A DNA stretch of 16,007 nt, taken from contig CAKSJF010000055.1 in the NCBI GenBank assembly GCA_934462945.1, positions 1 to 16,007 of the forward strand. Reading direction: 5' to 3'. Source of the DNA: an uncultured Clostridia bacterium (GTDB taxonomy: Bacteria > Bacillota > Clostridia > UBA1381). Of the stretch, positions 7,210 to 13,813 are shown one piece after another. Under the pieces are notes generated by a model that did not search any database, was not told the origin of the DNA, and saw only the letters and a list, made by a program, of their open reading frames with translations. Numbering within the stretch: position 1 is the first letter of the stretch; every line of letters begins with the position of its first letter. The translations under genes were made by a program, and so were the position numbers.

Positions 7210-7249
7210 TCCTTTTAAAACAGGATGAAGGTTTTAGGAGGAAATGCGT

Positions 7250-7273
7250 ATGAATGAACAAAGAGAATTTTAA
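7250..7273 (+). other. Seven-codon minigene or gene remnant
   Basis: A textbook AGGAGG (7236-7241) precedes ATG 7250, but the frame (MNEQREF) stops after seven codons at TAA 7271-7273. It is directly followed by a 10-bp hairpin. It could be the surviving start of a deleted third gene of the alr-mazEF operon or a leader peptide. Nothing else supports expression. Confidence 0.35.
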
Positions 7274-7301
7274 TTTGGTATGTGGAATACTACATACCAA
7301 A
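7274..7301. repeat. 10-bp perfect inverted repeat
   Basis: TTTGGTATGT (7274-7283) pairs perfectly with ACATACCAAA (7292-7301) across an 8-nt loop. Neither strand has a T-run after the stem, so it is not a standard intrinsic terminator. It directly abuts the stop of the seven-codon frame. Its role is unknown. Confidence 0.6.
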
Positions 7302-7326
7302 AAAACCACCAAACAAGAGAGATGTT

Positions 7327-7370
7327 AAAAAAAGACCATTCAAGAGCTCAGAGATTGTCCTCTTGAATGG
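7327..7370 (-). terminator. Minus-strand terminator hairpin
   Basis: CCATTCAAGAG (7336-7346) and CTCTTGAATGG (7360-7370) form an 11-bp perfect stem with a 13-nt loop. Read on the minus strand the stem is followed by TCTTTTTTT (7335 down to 7327), so it is a good backup terminator for the EamA permease gene. Confidence 0.7.
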
Positions 7371-7376
7371 CACATC

Positions 7377-7421
7377 AAACGCGCCCGGCGGAGTATGAAA
7401 GTACCCCGTCGGGCGCGTTTT
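7377..7421. terminator. Strong bidirectional terminator
   Basis: AAACGCGCCCG (7377-7387) pairs with CGGGCGCGTTT (7410-7420), with further pairing inside (GCGG with CCCG). Plus-strand RNA ends in UUUU (7418-7421) and minus-strand RNA ends in GCGUUUG. It separates the plus-strand alr-mazEF run from the convergent EamA permease gene, whose stop codon begins at 7423. Confidence 0.85.
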
Positions 7422-8278
7422 CAATCCTGTCTTTTGTTGTATAGAAACATCCCGATTCCTGCTCCGCAGATTAGAATATAGCCAAGCACACTAAACAGAT
7501 CCGGAATCTGATGGAAGAATAGAAATCCAAAAAGTGCGGCAAACAAAACCTGGGAATAGTCATAGACGGAAATTTCCTTTGCCGGGGCACAGATATAGGC
7601 TCTTGTAATACCAAATTGCCCCACACAGGCGCTGATTCCGGCGCAGACTAAACATAAAAAGCTTTGAAAACTCATCGCGGTATGTTCTGCTGCCATAAAG
7701 GGCAGGCAGACCAGACAGGAGAATGCAGAAAAATAGAAAATGATCACCGAGCTGTTTTCTCCGCGCTGACCCATCAGCCGTACAAAGGTATAGGCAACCC
7801 CTGCTCCAAAGCCACCCAATGCACCAATCAGCGCCGGTATGGGTGTATAGCCGGACATGGTTGGTTTGATAATCAGAATACTTCCCAAAAATGCAGTCAC
7901 CACACCTAAAATCTGCACCCAGGACGGACGCTCCCGGAGCAGAAAAACGGAAAAAATGATTGCAAAGAACGGAGAAAGCTTATTGAGCATATTCGCATCT
8001 GCCAGAACTAAATGATCAATGGCATAAAAATTGCTCACCAATCCGAGTGTACCAAAAAAGGAACGGCAGAAAAGCGGAAGAATGTTTCGCTTTTGCGGCA
8101 AAAAGCTTTCCTTATTCTTCAGCATTGTAACCGTAACGACCAAAAGCGCCACGGCATTTCGGAAAAATGCCTTCTGAAAAGACGGAAGATCCCCTGCTAA
8201 GCGCACAAATACACTCATCATCGAAAAACCGAATGCGGCGGTAATGACATATAAAATTCCTTTGGTTCTTGCGTTCAT
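7421..8278 (-). CDS. EamA/DMT-family permease
   Basis: A 285-aa integral membrane protein of the drug/metabolite transporter superfamily. It has about ten hydrophobic helices in two tandem EamA repeats (about residues 5-137 and 148-280). Visible features are the short N-terminal MNARTKGILYVITAAFGFSM, the FFRNAVALLVV helix, and KLSPFFAIIFSVFLLRERPS, the typical end of the first repeat. Its substrate cannot be read from the sequence; DMT permeases export or import amino acids, nucleosides and similar small molecules. A weak AGGGA precedes the ATG and a near-consensus promoter lies at 8312-8340. Two terminator hairpins follow. Confidence 0.88.
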   Translation of the reverse strand: MNARTKGILYVITAAFGFSMMSVFVRLAGDLPSFQKAFFRNAVALLVVTVTMLKNKESFLPQKRNILPLFCRSFFGTLGLVSNFYAIDHLVLADANMLNKLSPFFAIIFSVFLLRERPSWVQILGVVTAFLGSILIIKPTMSGYTPIPALIGALGGFGAGVAYTFVRLMGQRGENSSVIIFYFSAFSCLVCLPFMAAEHTAMSFQSFLCLVCAGISACVGQFGITRAYICAPAKEISVYDYSQVLFAALFGFLFFHQIPDLFSVLGYILICGAGIGMFLYNKRQD

Positions 8279-8311
8279 AAAATATCCCTGCTTTGTTTTT
8301 ATTCTTTTCTT

Positions 8312-8340
8312 AGTATAACACAGAATCCGAAAAATTTCAA
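8312..8340 (-). promoter_or_regulatory. Promoter of EamA permease gene
   Basis: On the minus strand: TTGAAA (8340-8335), a 17-bp spacer ending in TGT, TATACT (8317-8312). This is an extended -10 promoter about 34 bp before the ATG at 8278. Confidence 0.75.
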
Positions 8341-8405
8341 GAGCGGGGTTTTCTTTATCAGGTTTGGTTCAATACGAAAAAATTCATAATAAAAGGGATT
8401 GATTT

Positions 8406-9068
8406 TTACACTTTTAAAATAAAGTGGTTTTTATGAAAGTCAAGAAGTCCTTCGCGGCGCATTTTTCCGAGTTCAAGCGACAGACCGCTGCGCTCTACTG
8501 CAAGGTAGTCTGCAAGCTGCTGTCTTGAAAAAGGAATGTCAAATTCGTATTTTCCGAGACGTTGTGCTTCGGCGGAAAGATAGGACATCAGCTTTGCGCG
8601 CGTTGTGCGCTGTCCCATATGCGTAAGCTTTTCACAAAACCGCAGATTTTTCCCGGCAAGTTCGCCGAGCAGGTTGCGTATCATCTGGCTGTGGTGTGCA
8701 CAGGCGGACGGACACACATTCAGGACGCGCCCTACGTTTAAATACATCACAGTAACGGGAGTTTCAGCCACTGCGTCTACATCCAGCACCGAGCCGGGGG
8801 CGCAGGCATAGGCGGCGGCAAAGGTTTGCCCCGGTTCTGCCTTGGAAAGAATATTGCGGTTGCCCCAAATATCCTCCTGTATGATCAAAACGCTTCCCGA
8901 CAGCACAAACCCAATTGATTTTGCTGTGTCGCCAGCATGCAGCAGAAAGGTATCCTTTGAAAAGCTCTCTTTTCGCGTATTCAGACAGGAGAGCATGGCA
9001 GAAAGCTCCTTTTCGGAAATGCCGGAAAAGAGCTGAGAGGATTGGAGAATCGGAAAAAATTCTTTCAT
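8406..9068 (-). CDS. Crp/Fnr-family transcription regulator
   Basis: A 220-aa DNA-binding protein. An N-terminal cyclic-nucleotide-binding-like beta-roll (about 10-120; LFSGISEKEL, LHAGDTAKSIGFVLSGSV) is followed by a dimer helix and a C-terminal winged helix-turn-helix at about 178-212 (FSRQQLADYLAVERSGLSLE). The RS/RT pair used by Crp to bind cAMP is not visible, so the effector is probably something else. It has several Cys (28, 89, 119, 123, 145) but no N-terminal Fnr-type cluster. Start ATG 9068 is preferred over the in-frame codon at 9089 because AAAGGGGA lies 6 nt before it. It resembles redox/nitrosative-stress regulators of Clostridia, but that role is a guess. No clear terminator separates it from the permease gene. 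Confidence 0.87.
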   Translation of the reverse strand: MKEFFPILQSSQLFSGISEKELSAMLSCLNTRKESFSKDTFLLHAGDTAKSIGFVLSGSVLIIQEDIWGNRNILSKAEPGQTFAAAYACAPGSVLDVDAVAETPVTVMYLNVGRVLNVCPSACAHHSQMIRNLLGELAGKNLRFCEKLTHMGQRTTRAKLMSYLSAEAQRLGKYEFDIPFSRQQLADYLAVERSGLSLELGKMRREGLLDFHKNHFILKV

Positions 9069-9112
9069 AAAAAATCCCCTTTCAAACAAAGTGAAACAAA
9101 TCTATTAAATTT

Positions 9113-9141
9113 ATTTTACTATAATCATTCCAATAAGTCAA
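9113..9141 (-). promoter_or_regulatory. Promoter of the Crp/Fnr regulator gene
   Basis: On the minus strand: TTGACT (9141-9136), 17-bp spacer, TAAAAT (9118-9113), about 45 bp before the ATG at 9068. The leader contains a loose TTTCA-N7-TGAAA inverted repeat that might be an autoregulatory site. Confidence 0.65.
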
Positions 9142-9151
9142 GGATAAGAAA

Positions 9152-9868
9152 TTATACATGAAAAGAAATTTCTGTGTCACATATAACGCGGTCAATTTCT
9201 GAGATGTCAGTCAGATTATAAAAAAACTGTTTTCCGATTTTGTCTGAGGTACACAGAAATATACTTTTTTTGGAGTTTAAAAGCATAGTGCGTCTGAGAT
9301 CAGATTCCTCAATGGAGGAATCTGTTATAACTCCGTTTGCGGTTATGCCGCGGCTGGAAAAGAAAAATATATCGGCATTAAAATTTTTAATAAAATTTTC
9401 AGCATACGTACCAACATACGCGATTGAATTTTCCAGCAGCAAGCCGCCGGTACAGAAGGATTTAATTTTAAGCTCGGCAAGCTTCAGCGAGGCTTTCGGA
9501 CTGTTTGTTATAACTGTTATATTTGAAAAAGGGGCAAGGTATTTCACAATCCTGAAAACTGTGGAGGATGCATCAAGAAAAATCACCTGCCCGTCCCGGA
9601 TAAATTTAACCGCTTCCTTTGCAATATAGTCCTTAGCGCTCATATTTTCATGTTCACGCATAGACAGAGGAATTTCTTTGTTTAATAACTCACTTAAGAC
9701 GGCACCGCCAAAGGTGTGTTTTATAATGCCCTGCTGCTCCATTTTTTTCAGATCGCGTCTGACGGTCGGCTCGCTGACAAAGAGTTCTTTTGCGAGAAAA
9801 TGGACGGTGGCAGTGTTATTTTCTTTTAAAATTTTTGCAATTGCATCATATCTTTCGTTATAAAACAT
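9152..9868 (-). CDS. DeoR-family sugar-responsive repressor
   Basis: A 238-aa repressor. The N-terminal HTH (about 15-50: VHFLAKELFVSEPTVRRDLKKMEQQGII, split by the usual turn) is followed by FGGAVL, the classic DeoR transition. The C-terminal DeoRC sensor (about 70-235) contains IFLDASSTVFRIVKYL and TNSPKASLKLAE. Such repressors sense phosphorylated sugars or polyols. ATG 9868 is chosen over the upstream frame because AAAGGA (9875-9880) is well spaced and MFYNERYDAI is the usual start. It is divergent to the broken dehydrogenase/epimerase genes, its presumptive targets, and looks intact although they do not. Confidence 0.9.
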   Translation of the reverse strand: MFYNERYDAIAKILKENNTATVHFLAKELFVSEPTVRRDLKKMEQQGIIKHTFGGAVLSELLNKEIPLSMREHENMSAKDYIAKEAVKFIRDGQVIFLDASSTVFRIVKYLAPFSNITVITNSPKASLKLAELKIKSFCTGGLLLENSIAYVGTYAENFIKNFNADIFFFSSRGITANGVITDSSIEESDLRRTMLLNSKKSIFLCTSDKIGKQFFYNLTDISEIDRVICDTEISFHV

Positions 9869-9893
9869 ATACGATCCTTTCGGCTTGAACAAA

Positions 9894-9980
9894 TGTGATT
9901 ATATATGATTAAATTTTAGCATTTATTTGATTGTTTGTCAAGCTATAAGCCAATATTGTTTTGAATTTGATTATTTGATA
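9894..9980. promoter_or_regulatory. TTTGATT repeats, candidate DeoR operators
   Basis: The region between the divergent genes carries TGATT-type repeats: TGTGATT (9894-9900), ATATGATT (9903-9910), TTTGATT (9926-9932) and TTTGATT-A-TTTGATA (9966-9980). The copy at 9926 lies in the spacer of the deoR promoter and the pair at 9966 lies in the spacer and -10 of the dehydrogenase promoter, as expected for a repressor controlling both. DeoR-family operators are often AT-rich direct repeats of this kind. Confidence 0.55.
9913..9941 (-). promoter_or_regulatory. Promoter of deoR-family gene
   Basis: On the minus strand: consensus TTGACA (9941-9936), 17-bp spacer, TAAAAT (9918-9913), 45 bp before the ATG at 9868. 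Confidence 0.75.
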
Positions 9981-9984
9981 TAAT
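9956..9984 (+). promoter_or_regulatory. Promoter of the decayed dehydrogenase locus
   Basis: TTGTTT (9956-9961), 17-bp spacer containing the TTTGATT repeat, TATAAT (9979-9984). Transcription would start near 9991. An AGGAAAGG (9993-10000) precedes the ATG at 10009. Confidence 0.7.
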
Positions 9985-10008
9985 ATTGAAAGAGGAAAGG
10001 ATGGTTTT

Positions 10009-10845
10009 ATGAATAAAAAAATGGCGGCATTAAGCTTATATGGGGTTGGTGATTTAAGACTGATTGAAACCGGAGTCCTGGTCTGTGGAGAAAATGAGGT
10101 TTTGATTAAAATTAAGAATTGCGGTATTTGCGGAAGTGACATAGGAAGGATTTTTAAAACGGGTACCTATCATTTTCCAACGATACCCGGGCATGAATTT
10201 GCAGGAGAGGTTGTTTTGATCCGGACGGCAGATTGAACGGAAAAAGAATGGTTGTTTTTCCGCTGCTGCCTTGCTTTGTGTGTGAAATGTGCAAAAAAGG
10301 AAGGTATGCGCAATGCAGCAGTTACGACTATTATGGTTCGCGGTGCAACGGCGCGTTTGCAGAGTATATTGCTGTAAAAAAATTTAACCTGCTGGAAATT
10401 CCTGATTCCGTAAGCTTTGAGGAGGGGGCAATGTGTGAGCCTGTTTCAGTGGCACTTCATGCGGTGAAAAAAGCAGGAATCAAAAAGGGGGACACAGTGC
10501 TGGTTTCGGGCGCCGGACCGATTGGACTGATTGCAGGGCAATGGGCAAAAATACTTGGTGCGAAAAGGGTTCGCATGTTTGATATTGATTCGGAAAAAAT
10601 TGAGTTTTGCAGAAAAAGCGGATTTTCTGAGTATCAGAAAAACGATAAGTTTCAAATTGCAATTGAAGGTACGGGTGCAGGGGATGCGCTTGCGAGAATT
10701 ATCAAGGGAATTTCACCTGGCGGAACGATTGTTCTGATGGGAAATCCTGCAAACGAAGTTTCTCTTTCTGCGGAAAATTATCAGCTGATTCTTAGAAAGG
10801 AATTAAAACTAAAAGGAACGTGGAATTCGTCCTATTCCGATATGG
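10009..10845 (+). pseudogene. Zinc-type polyol/alcohol dehydrogenase, frameshifted and truncated
   Basis: The remains of a medium-chain dehydrogenase resembling galactitol-1-phosphate dehydrogenase (usual length about 340 aa). The first frame (10009-10236) has the catalytic-zinc motif CGICGSDIGR and PGHEFAGEVV, then runs into a stop. The second frame, used from about 10215, continues with the structural-zinc Cys set CFVCEMCKKGRYAQC, GGFAEY-like NGAFAEY and the NAD-binding GAGPIGLIAGQWAK. One extra T in the TTTT at 10214-10217 would rejoin them as GEVVFDPDGRLNGKRM. Homology ends near GTWNSSYSD (about 10841-10845), where epimerase sequence begins, so about 80-90 C-terminal residues are lost. 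The frame past the junction stops at 10881-10883. It has a good promoter and ribosome binding site. Confidence 0.85.
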
Positions 10846-11397
10846 ATGGCATTTTTTGTTCCGAACTATACTCTGGGTACTGACTATTGCAGAGCAATTC
10901 GGGAAAATTCAGATATTCCATTGGATATACATATGATGGTGGAAAAGCCGGAGGATAAAATAGATTTCTTTGATATCAGAGAAAGGGATATTGTTTCAGT
11001 TCATGCAGAGACAACAGCTCATATGCAGAGAACGCTGACCAAAATTAAAGAAAGGGGCGCAAAGGCATATGTTGCGCTGAATCCTGCAACACCGATATGC
11101 TTCCTTGAAAATATTATGCAGGATATAGACGGCGTGCTGGTGATGACGGTGAATCCGGGATTTGCAGGCCAGAAGCTTATTCCGCAGACACTGAAGAAAA
11201 TAACGGCAGTCAGAAAAATGCTGGATACCGCAGGGAAAGACTGTGAAATCGAGGTTGACGGAAATGTCAGCTTTCAAAATGCAAAGAAAATGCGTGCAGC
11301 TGGTGCGGATATTTTTGTTGCAGGGACGTCGAGTGTTTTTGCAAAAGATATTAGCTTGCATGATGGAATTTTAAAACTAAGAGAGAGCATCAGATAG
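10841..11397 (+). pseudogene. rpe: Ribulose-phosphate 3-epimerase, N-terminus deleted
   Basis: Encodes the C-terminal about 185 residues of a pentose-5-phosphate 3-epimerase: MDGIFVPNYTLG, IPLDIHMMVEKPED, the signature VMTVNPGFAGQK, and EVDGNVSFQNA with AAGADIFVAGTSSVF. A complete enzyme has about 215-225 residues and starts with a PSILSADF-type strand and an HxD metal motif just before MDG; both are missing. Instead the frame merges with the truncated dehydrogenase at about 10841. Six T at 10852-10857 put it out of frame with the dehydrogenase; five T would fuse them in frame. An internal ATG at 10846 gives MAFFVPNYTLG but has no ribosome binding site. Loss of the active-site strands makes activity unlikely. 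Confidence 0.85.
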
Positions 11398-11426
11398 AAA
11401 AAGATTTTTATAAAAAACTTTTTTTC

Positions 11427-11468
11427 GTTGAAAATTCAACAGACTTATTGTGCCTTTCGGCTTATAAT
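11427..11468 (+). promoter_or_regulatory. Candidate promoter/operator of Fe-S protein gene
   Basis: A perfect -10 TATAAT (11463-11468) lies about 30 bp before the start, but no good -35 is found 16-18 bp upstream (CAGACT). An inverted repeat GTTGAA-AA-TTCAAC (11427-11440) overlaps or precedes the -35 position, suggesting an activator or repressor site. A weak -35 would suit an activator-dependent promoter. Confidence 0.45.
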
Positions 11469-11496
11469 AAATATGAAAAGTCAAGGAGGTATGATT

Positions 11497-12225
11497 ATGA
11501 AAAGAAGAATTATAGAAATTAATCAGGATAAATGTAACGGTTGCGGCGCTTGTGCTGCAGCTTGTCATGAGGGTGCAATCGCTATGGTAGACGGTAAGGC
11601 GAAGCTTATGCGTGACGATTACTGTGACGGTCTGGGTGACTGTCTGCCAACCTGTCCCACCAGCGCCATTACCTTTGTTGAGCGCGAGGCGGCGGCTTAT
11701 GACGAAAAAGCCGTTATGGACAATAAGCGTAAAAAGATGCAGGAGCAGATGAAAAAAGAGGGTATGAGTCTGCCTTGCGGATGTCCGGGAAGTCAGTCAA
11801 AAAAAATAGAGCATACAGAATGTGCCGGGACGGAGGTTTCTCATACAAAGCCGGTCAGCCGCTTATCCCAGTGGCCTGTGCAGATAAAGCTCGTTCCGGT
11901 GAATGCACCCTATTTTGACGGAGCAAAGCTGCTGATTGCCGCTGACTGTACAGCTTATGCCTATGCTGCCTTTCATGAGCAGTTTATCAAAGGACACATC
12001 ACTCTTGTTGGCTGTCCGAAGCTGGATGATGTGGATTATTCTGAAAAACTTACGGAAATCATTCGCCGGAATGACATCAAGAGTGTCACCGTTGTCCGGA
12101 TGGAGGTTCCTTGCTGCGGTGGACTGGAATATGCGGCAAAAACCGCATTGCAGCAGAGCGGAAAGTTCATTCCGTGGCAGGTTGTAACCATTTCTACGGA
12201 CGGAAATATACTTGACGAAAGATAG
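11497..12225 (+). CDS. Ferredoxin-like 4Fe-4S protein
   Basis: A 242-aa cytosolic protein. The N-terminal 2[4Fe-4S] ferredoxin domain has cluster I Cys13, 16, 19 and 23 (CNGCGACAAAC) and a second set Cys43, 49 and 53 in YCDGLGDCLPTCP. A linker with CGCPGS (94-99) leads to a roughly 120-residue C-terminal domain with DCTAYAYAAFHE and MEVPCCGGL, which offers further Cys ligands. This architecture is common in anaerobic Clostridia as an annotated 4Fe-4S binding protein of unknown electron-transfer role, sometimes near hybrid-cluster protein genes. ATG 11497 is chosen because AAGGAGGT (11483-11490) is 6 nt upstream; ATG 11491 abuts it. It is monocistronic, ending in two terminators. Confidence 0.88.
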   Translation: MKRRIIEINQDKCNGCGACAAACHEGAIAMVDGKAKLMRDDYCDGLGDCLPTCPTSAITFVEREAAAYDEKAVMDNKRKKMQEQMKKEGMSLPCGCPGSQSKKIEHTECAGTEVSHTKPVSRLSQWPVQIKLVPVNAPYFDGAKLLIAADCTAYAYAAFHEQFIKGHITLVGCPKLDDVDYSEKLTEIIRRNDIKSVTVVRMEVPCCGGLEYAAKTALQQSGKFIPWQVVTISTDGNILDER

Positions 12226-12249
12226 GCAGGTATCAAAAAAAATAAAAAA

Positions 12250-12299
12250 AAATTCTGCTGGGGGCTGGCTGTTTTGTCTGCTCCCGGCAGAATTTTTTT
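12250..12299. terminator. Bidirectional terminator after Fe-S protein gene
   Basis: CTGCTGGGGGC (12255-12265) pairs with GCTCCCGGCAG (12280-12290) with two G-U pairs. A-rich sequence before it and TTTTTTT (12293-12299) after it make it work on both strands, serving the Fe-S gene and, on the minus strand, the anti-sigma gene. Confidence 0.85.
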
Positions 12300-12348
12300 G
12301 CTTTAAAAATGCGGAATGCAATCAGATTTTGTGATTGACACCGCCTGT

Positions 12349-12379
12349 CGGACTGGGATTCATCCAGACCGTTTTTTTT
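12349..12379 (+). terminator. Second plus-strand terminator
   Basis: CGGACTGG (12349-12356) pairs with CCAGACCG (12364-12371) with one A-A mismatch and a 7-nt loop, followed by eight T (12372-12379). It lies 22 bp before the convergent anti-sigma stop codon, backing up the first terminator. Confidence 0.65.
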
Positions 12380-12400
12380 GATCCCTTTTGCTTGCAGCCT

Positions 12401-13309
12401 TTATTGGACTGATTCTACGATTTTTATGAATTCCTCCCGGCTGATGCCGTTTTTGCTTGAAACGGAATAGGACTGATCCTCTGACTGCCATGTGGCGGTA
12501 TAGAACCTGTTGTCCTGTCCTTTGACGGTAACTGTCATTCCGTTTATTTGAACAGTTTCCTCGGTTTCGTAGCGGTTATAGTCGCCGCTGATATCCAGAT
12601 TCGTTTTTTCTGTGCGATACAGGATTTCATCCGTTTCTGAAACGTAGCTTGTCTGAATCAGACTGCCAAACAGCAGCGAGTATTCTTCCGGACGGTAGCC
12701 GTCTGGGAGATACTGCGGCAGTTTGAACGGATAGCCAACCTCGGTTCGGATTTCGTCTAAGGTTGCCGATTCGAATGGGTTTCCGGACATTACCCCCTCC
12801 TCCAGCGGTTCGTCTGTTTCAGACGGCAGGGGAGAGACGGTCGGAATTTCCGCTGTTACCGGAGTTTCGGTTTTTACCGGAATTTCAGTTTTTGCCGGAG
12901 CTGCGGTTTTTTGCGATGTTTCCGTCTCTTTCGGTACTTCGTTTTCTTTCGGTGTTTCCGTTTTTTGCGGAACGGCTGTTTTTTTGGGTTTTGCTGTTTC
13001 GGAAGCAGGGGTTTGCTGCGGTGCAGCCGATTTTGCCGGTGGAACCGTTTCCGGAGTTTTTGTTTCCTGCACCGGTGTCTGTGGGAAAACCGGGGTAGGA
13101 TCGTTGGAGGGAAGTACCGTCACAAATTTGGACGCTGTCAGGCAAATTGCAAGACATGCGGCAAATCCGGCGGCATAGCGCAGATAAAACATCCGGGAGT
13201 GTTTTTTTTCAGAAACGGTATTTTTTTTTGCGGCTTCCTTTAAAATCTTTTCTTTCAGTTCTTCTGAAACAACGATCTGATCCATTGCCTCCTGATATTT
13301 CTTACTCAA
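12401..13309 (-). CDS. Membrane anti-sigma factor with wall-spanning linker
   Basis: A 302-aa single-pass protein. A cytosolic N-terminus (1-44; EAMDQIVVSEELKEKILKEA) would bind the sigma factor, with a TM helix at 45-66. An extracytoplasmic linker of about 100 residues (70-170) is rich in Pro, Thr, Lys and Glu with repeated KTETP/KTEIP units. A folded C-terminal domain (about 185-302) is DUF4367-like and carries LPQYLPDGY, EILYRT and DISGDYNRYE. That domain recurs in the secreted protein encoded at 13814-14647. The start is TTG (13309), supported by AAAGGAGG 9 nt upstream; the in-frame ATG at 13285 has its AGGAGG too close. The start overlaps the sigma gene stop by 8 nt, indicating coupling. 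Confidence 0.85.
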   Translation of the reverse strand: MSKKYQEAMDQIVVSEELKEKILKEAAKKNTVSEKKHSRMFYLRYAAGFAACLAICLTASKFVTVLPSNDPTPVFPQTPVQETKTPETVPPAKSAAPQQTPASETAKPKKTAVPQKTETPKENEVPKETETSQKTAAPAKTEIPVKTETPVTAEIPTVSPLPSETDEPLEEGVMSGNPFESATLDEIRTEVGYPFKLPQYLPDGYRPEEYSLLFGSLIQTSYVSETDEILYRTEKTNLDISGDYNRYETEETVQINGMTVTVKGQDNRFYTATWQSEDQSYSVSSKNGISREEFIKIVESVQ

Positions 13310-13787
13310 AGTCGTACTCCTCCTTTAGCATGTCTTTCAATTTTGCTCTTGCCCGGCAGAGCCAGGAACGGACGGTTGTCTCGCTTGTACCGAAAAAACG
13401 GGCAAACTCCGGTGTTTTATAGCCTTCATAATAATGCATATAGACCGCCGTCCGGTACTTTGCCGGCAGCGACAGAACCGCCTTTAATACGTCGCTGTCT
13501 AATTGGTAGGTATCGCATTTGGAAATTTCCGCAATCTCGTCTATGGAGCATTTATTTCTGTTCCAAAAGGTGTGCAGACGGTTTTTGCAGTGATTGATTG
13601 TGGTGCGGACAAGCCATGCCTTTTCATGCTCTGCATTTTGAAATTCCGGCTGCTTTTCCATCACCTGTAAAAACACATCCTGTACAATATCCTCTGCGTC
13701 TGCCTTGTTTTTTAAATATGTATAGGCAAGCCGCAGCACCATATTGCCGTACCGGTCAATCAGCTGTGCCAGTGATTCCGTATCCAT
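13302..13787 (-). CDS. ECF-type RNA polymerase sigma factor
   Basis: A 161-aa sigma-70 family ECF factor. Region 2 (about 5-75) contains LAYTYLKNKADAEDIVQDVF, and region 4 (about 100-155) contains LPAKYRTAVYMHYYEGY followed by the HTH TPEFARFFGTSETTVRSWLC. There is no region 3, and the length is typical. GGGAGG lies 8 nt before the ATG. The gene sits between a secreted-protein gene (26 bp upstream) and its anti-sigma partner (8-bp overlap), forming one minus-strand operon probably autoregulated from the ECF-type promoter at 14699-14727. Confidence 0.93.
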   Translation of the reverse strand: MDTESLAQLIDRYGNMVLRLAYTYLKNKADAEDIVQDVFLQVMEKQPEFQNAEHEKAWLVRTTINHCKNRLHTFWNRNKCSIDEIAEISKCDTYQLDSDVLKAVLSLPAKYRTAVYMHYYEGYKTPEFARFFGTSETTVRSWLCRARAKLKDMLKEEYDFE

Positions 13788-13813
13788 GTGCGATACCTCC
13801 CGTTTTGATTATT

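Noticed and set aside
7274..7301. Perfect 10-bp hairpin considered as the mazF terminator
   Set aside because: It is followed by A-rich, not T-rich, sequence on the plus strand and by ATTAAAATT on the minus strand; the real terminator is at 7377-7421.
10846..11397. Reading the rpe fragment as an intact gene from ATG 10846
   Set aside because: No ribosome binding site, and the N-terminal strands with the metal-binding and catalytic residues are absent compared with full-length epimerases.
12763..13243. Plus-strand frames of 64-111 aa rich in Phe, Arg, Leu and Cys
   Set aside because: They mirror the Pro/Thr/Lys/Glu-rich linker of the anti-sigma gene, have low-complexity sequence and no ribosome binding sites.
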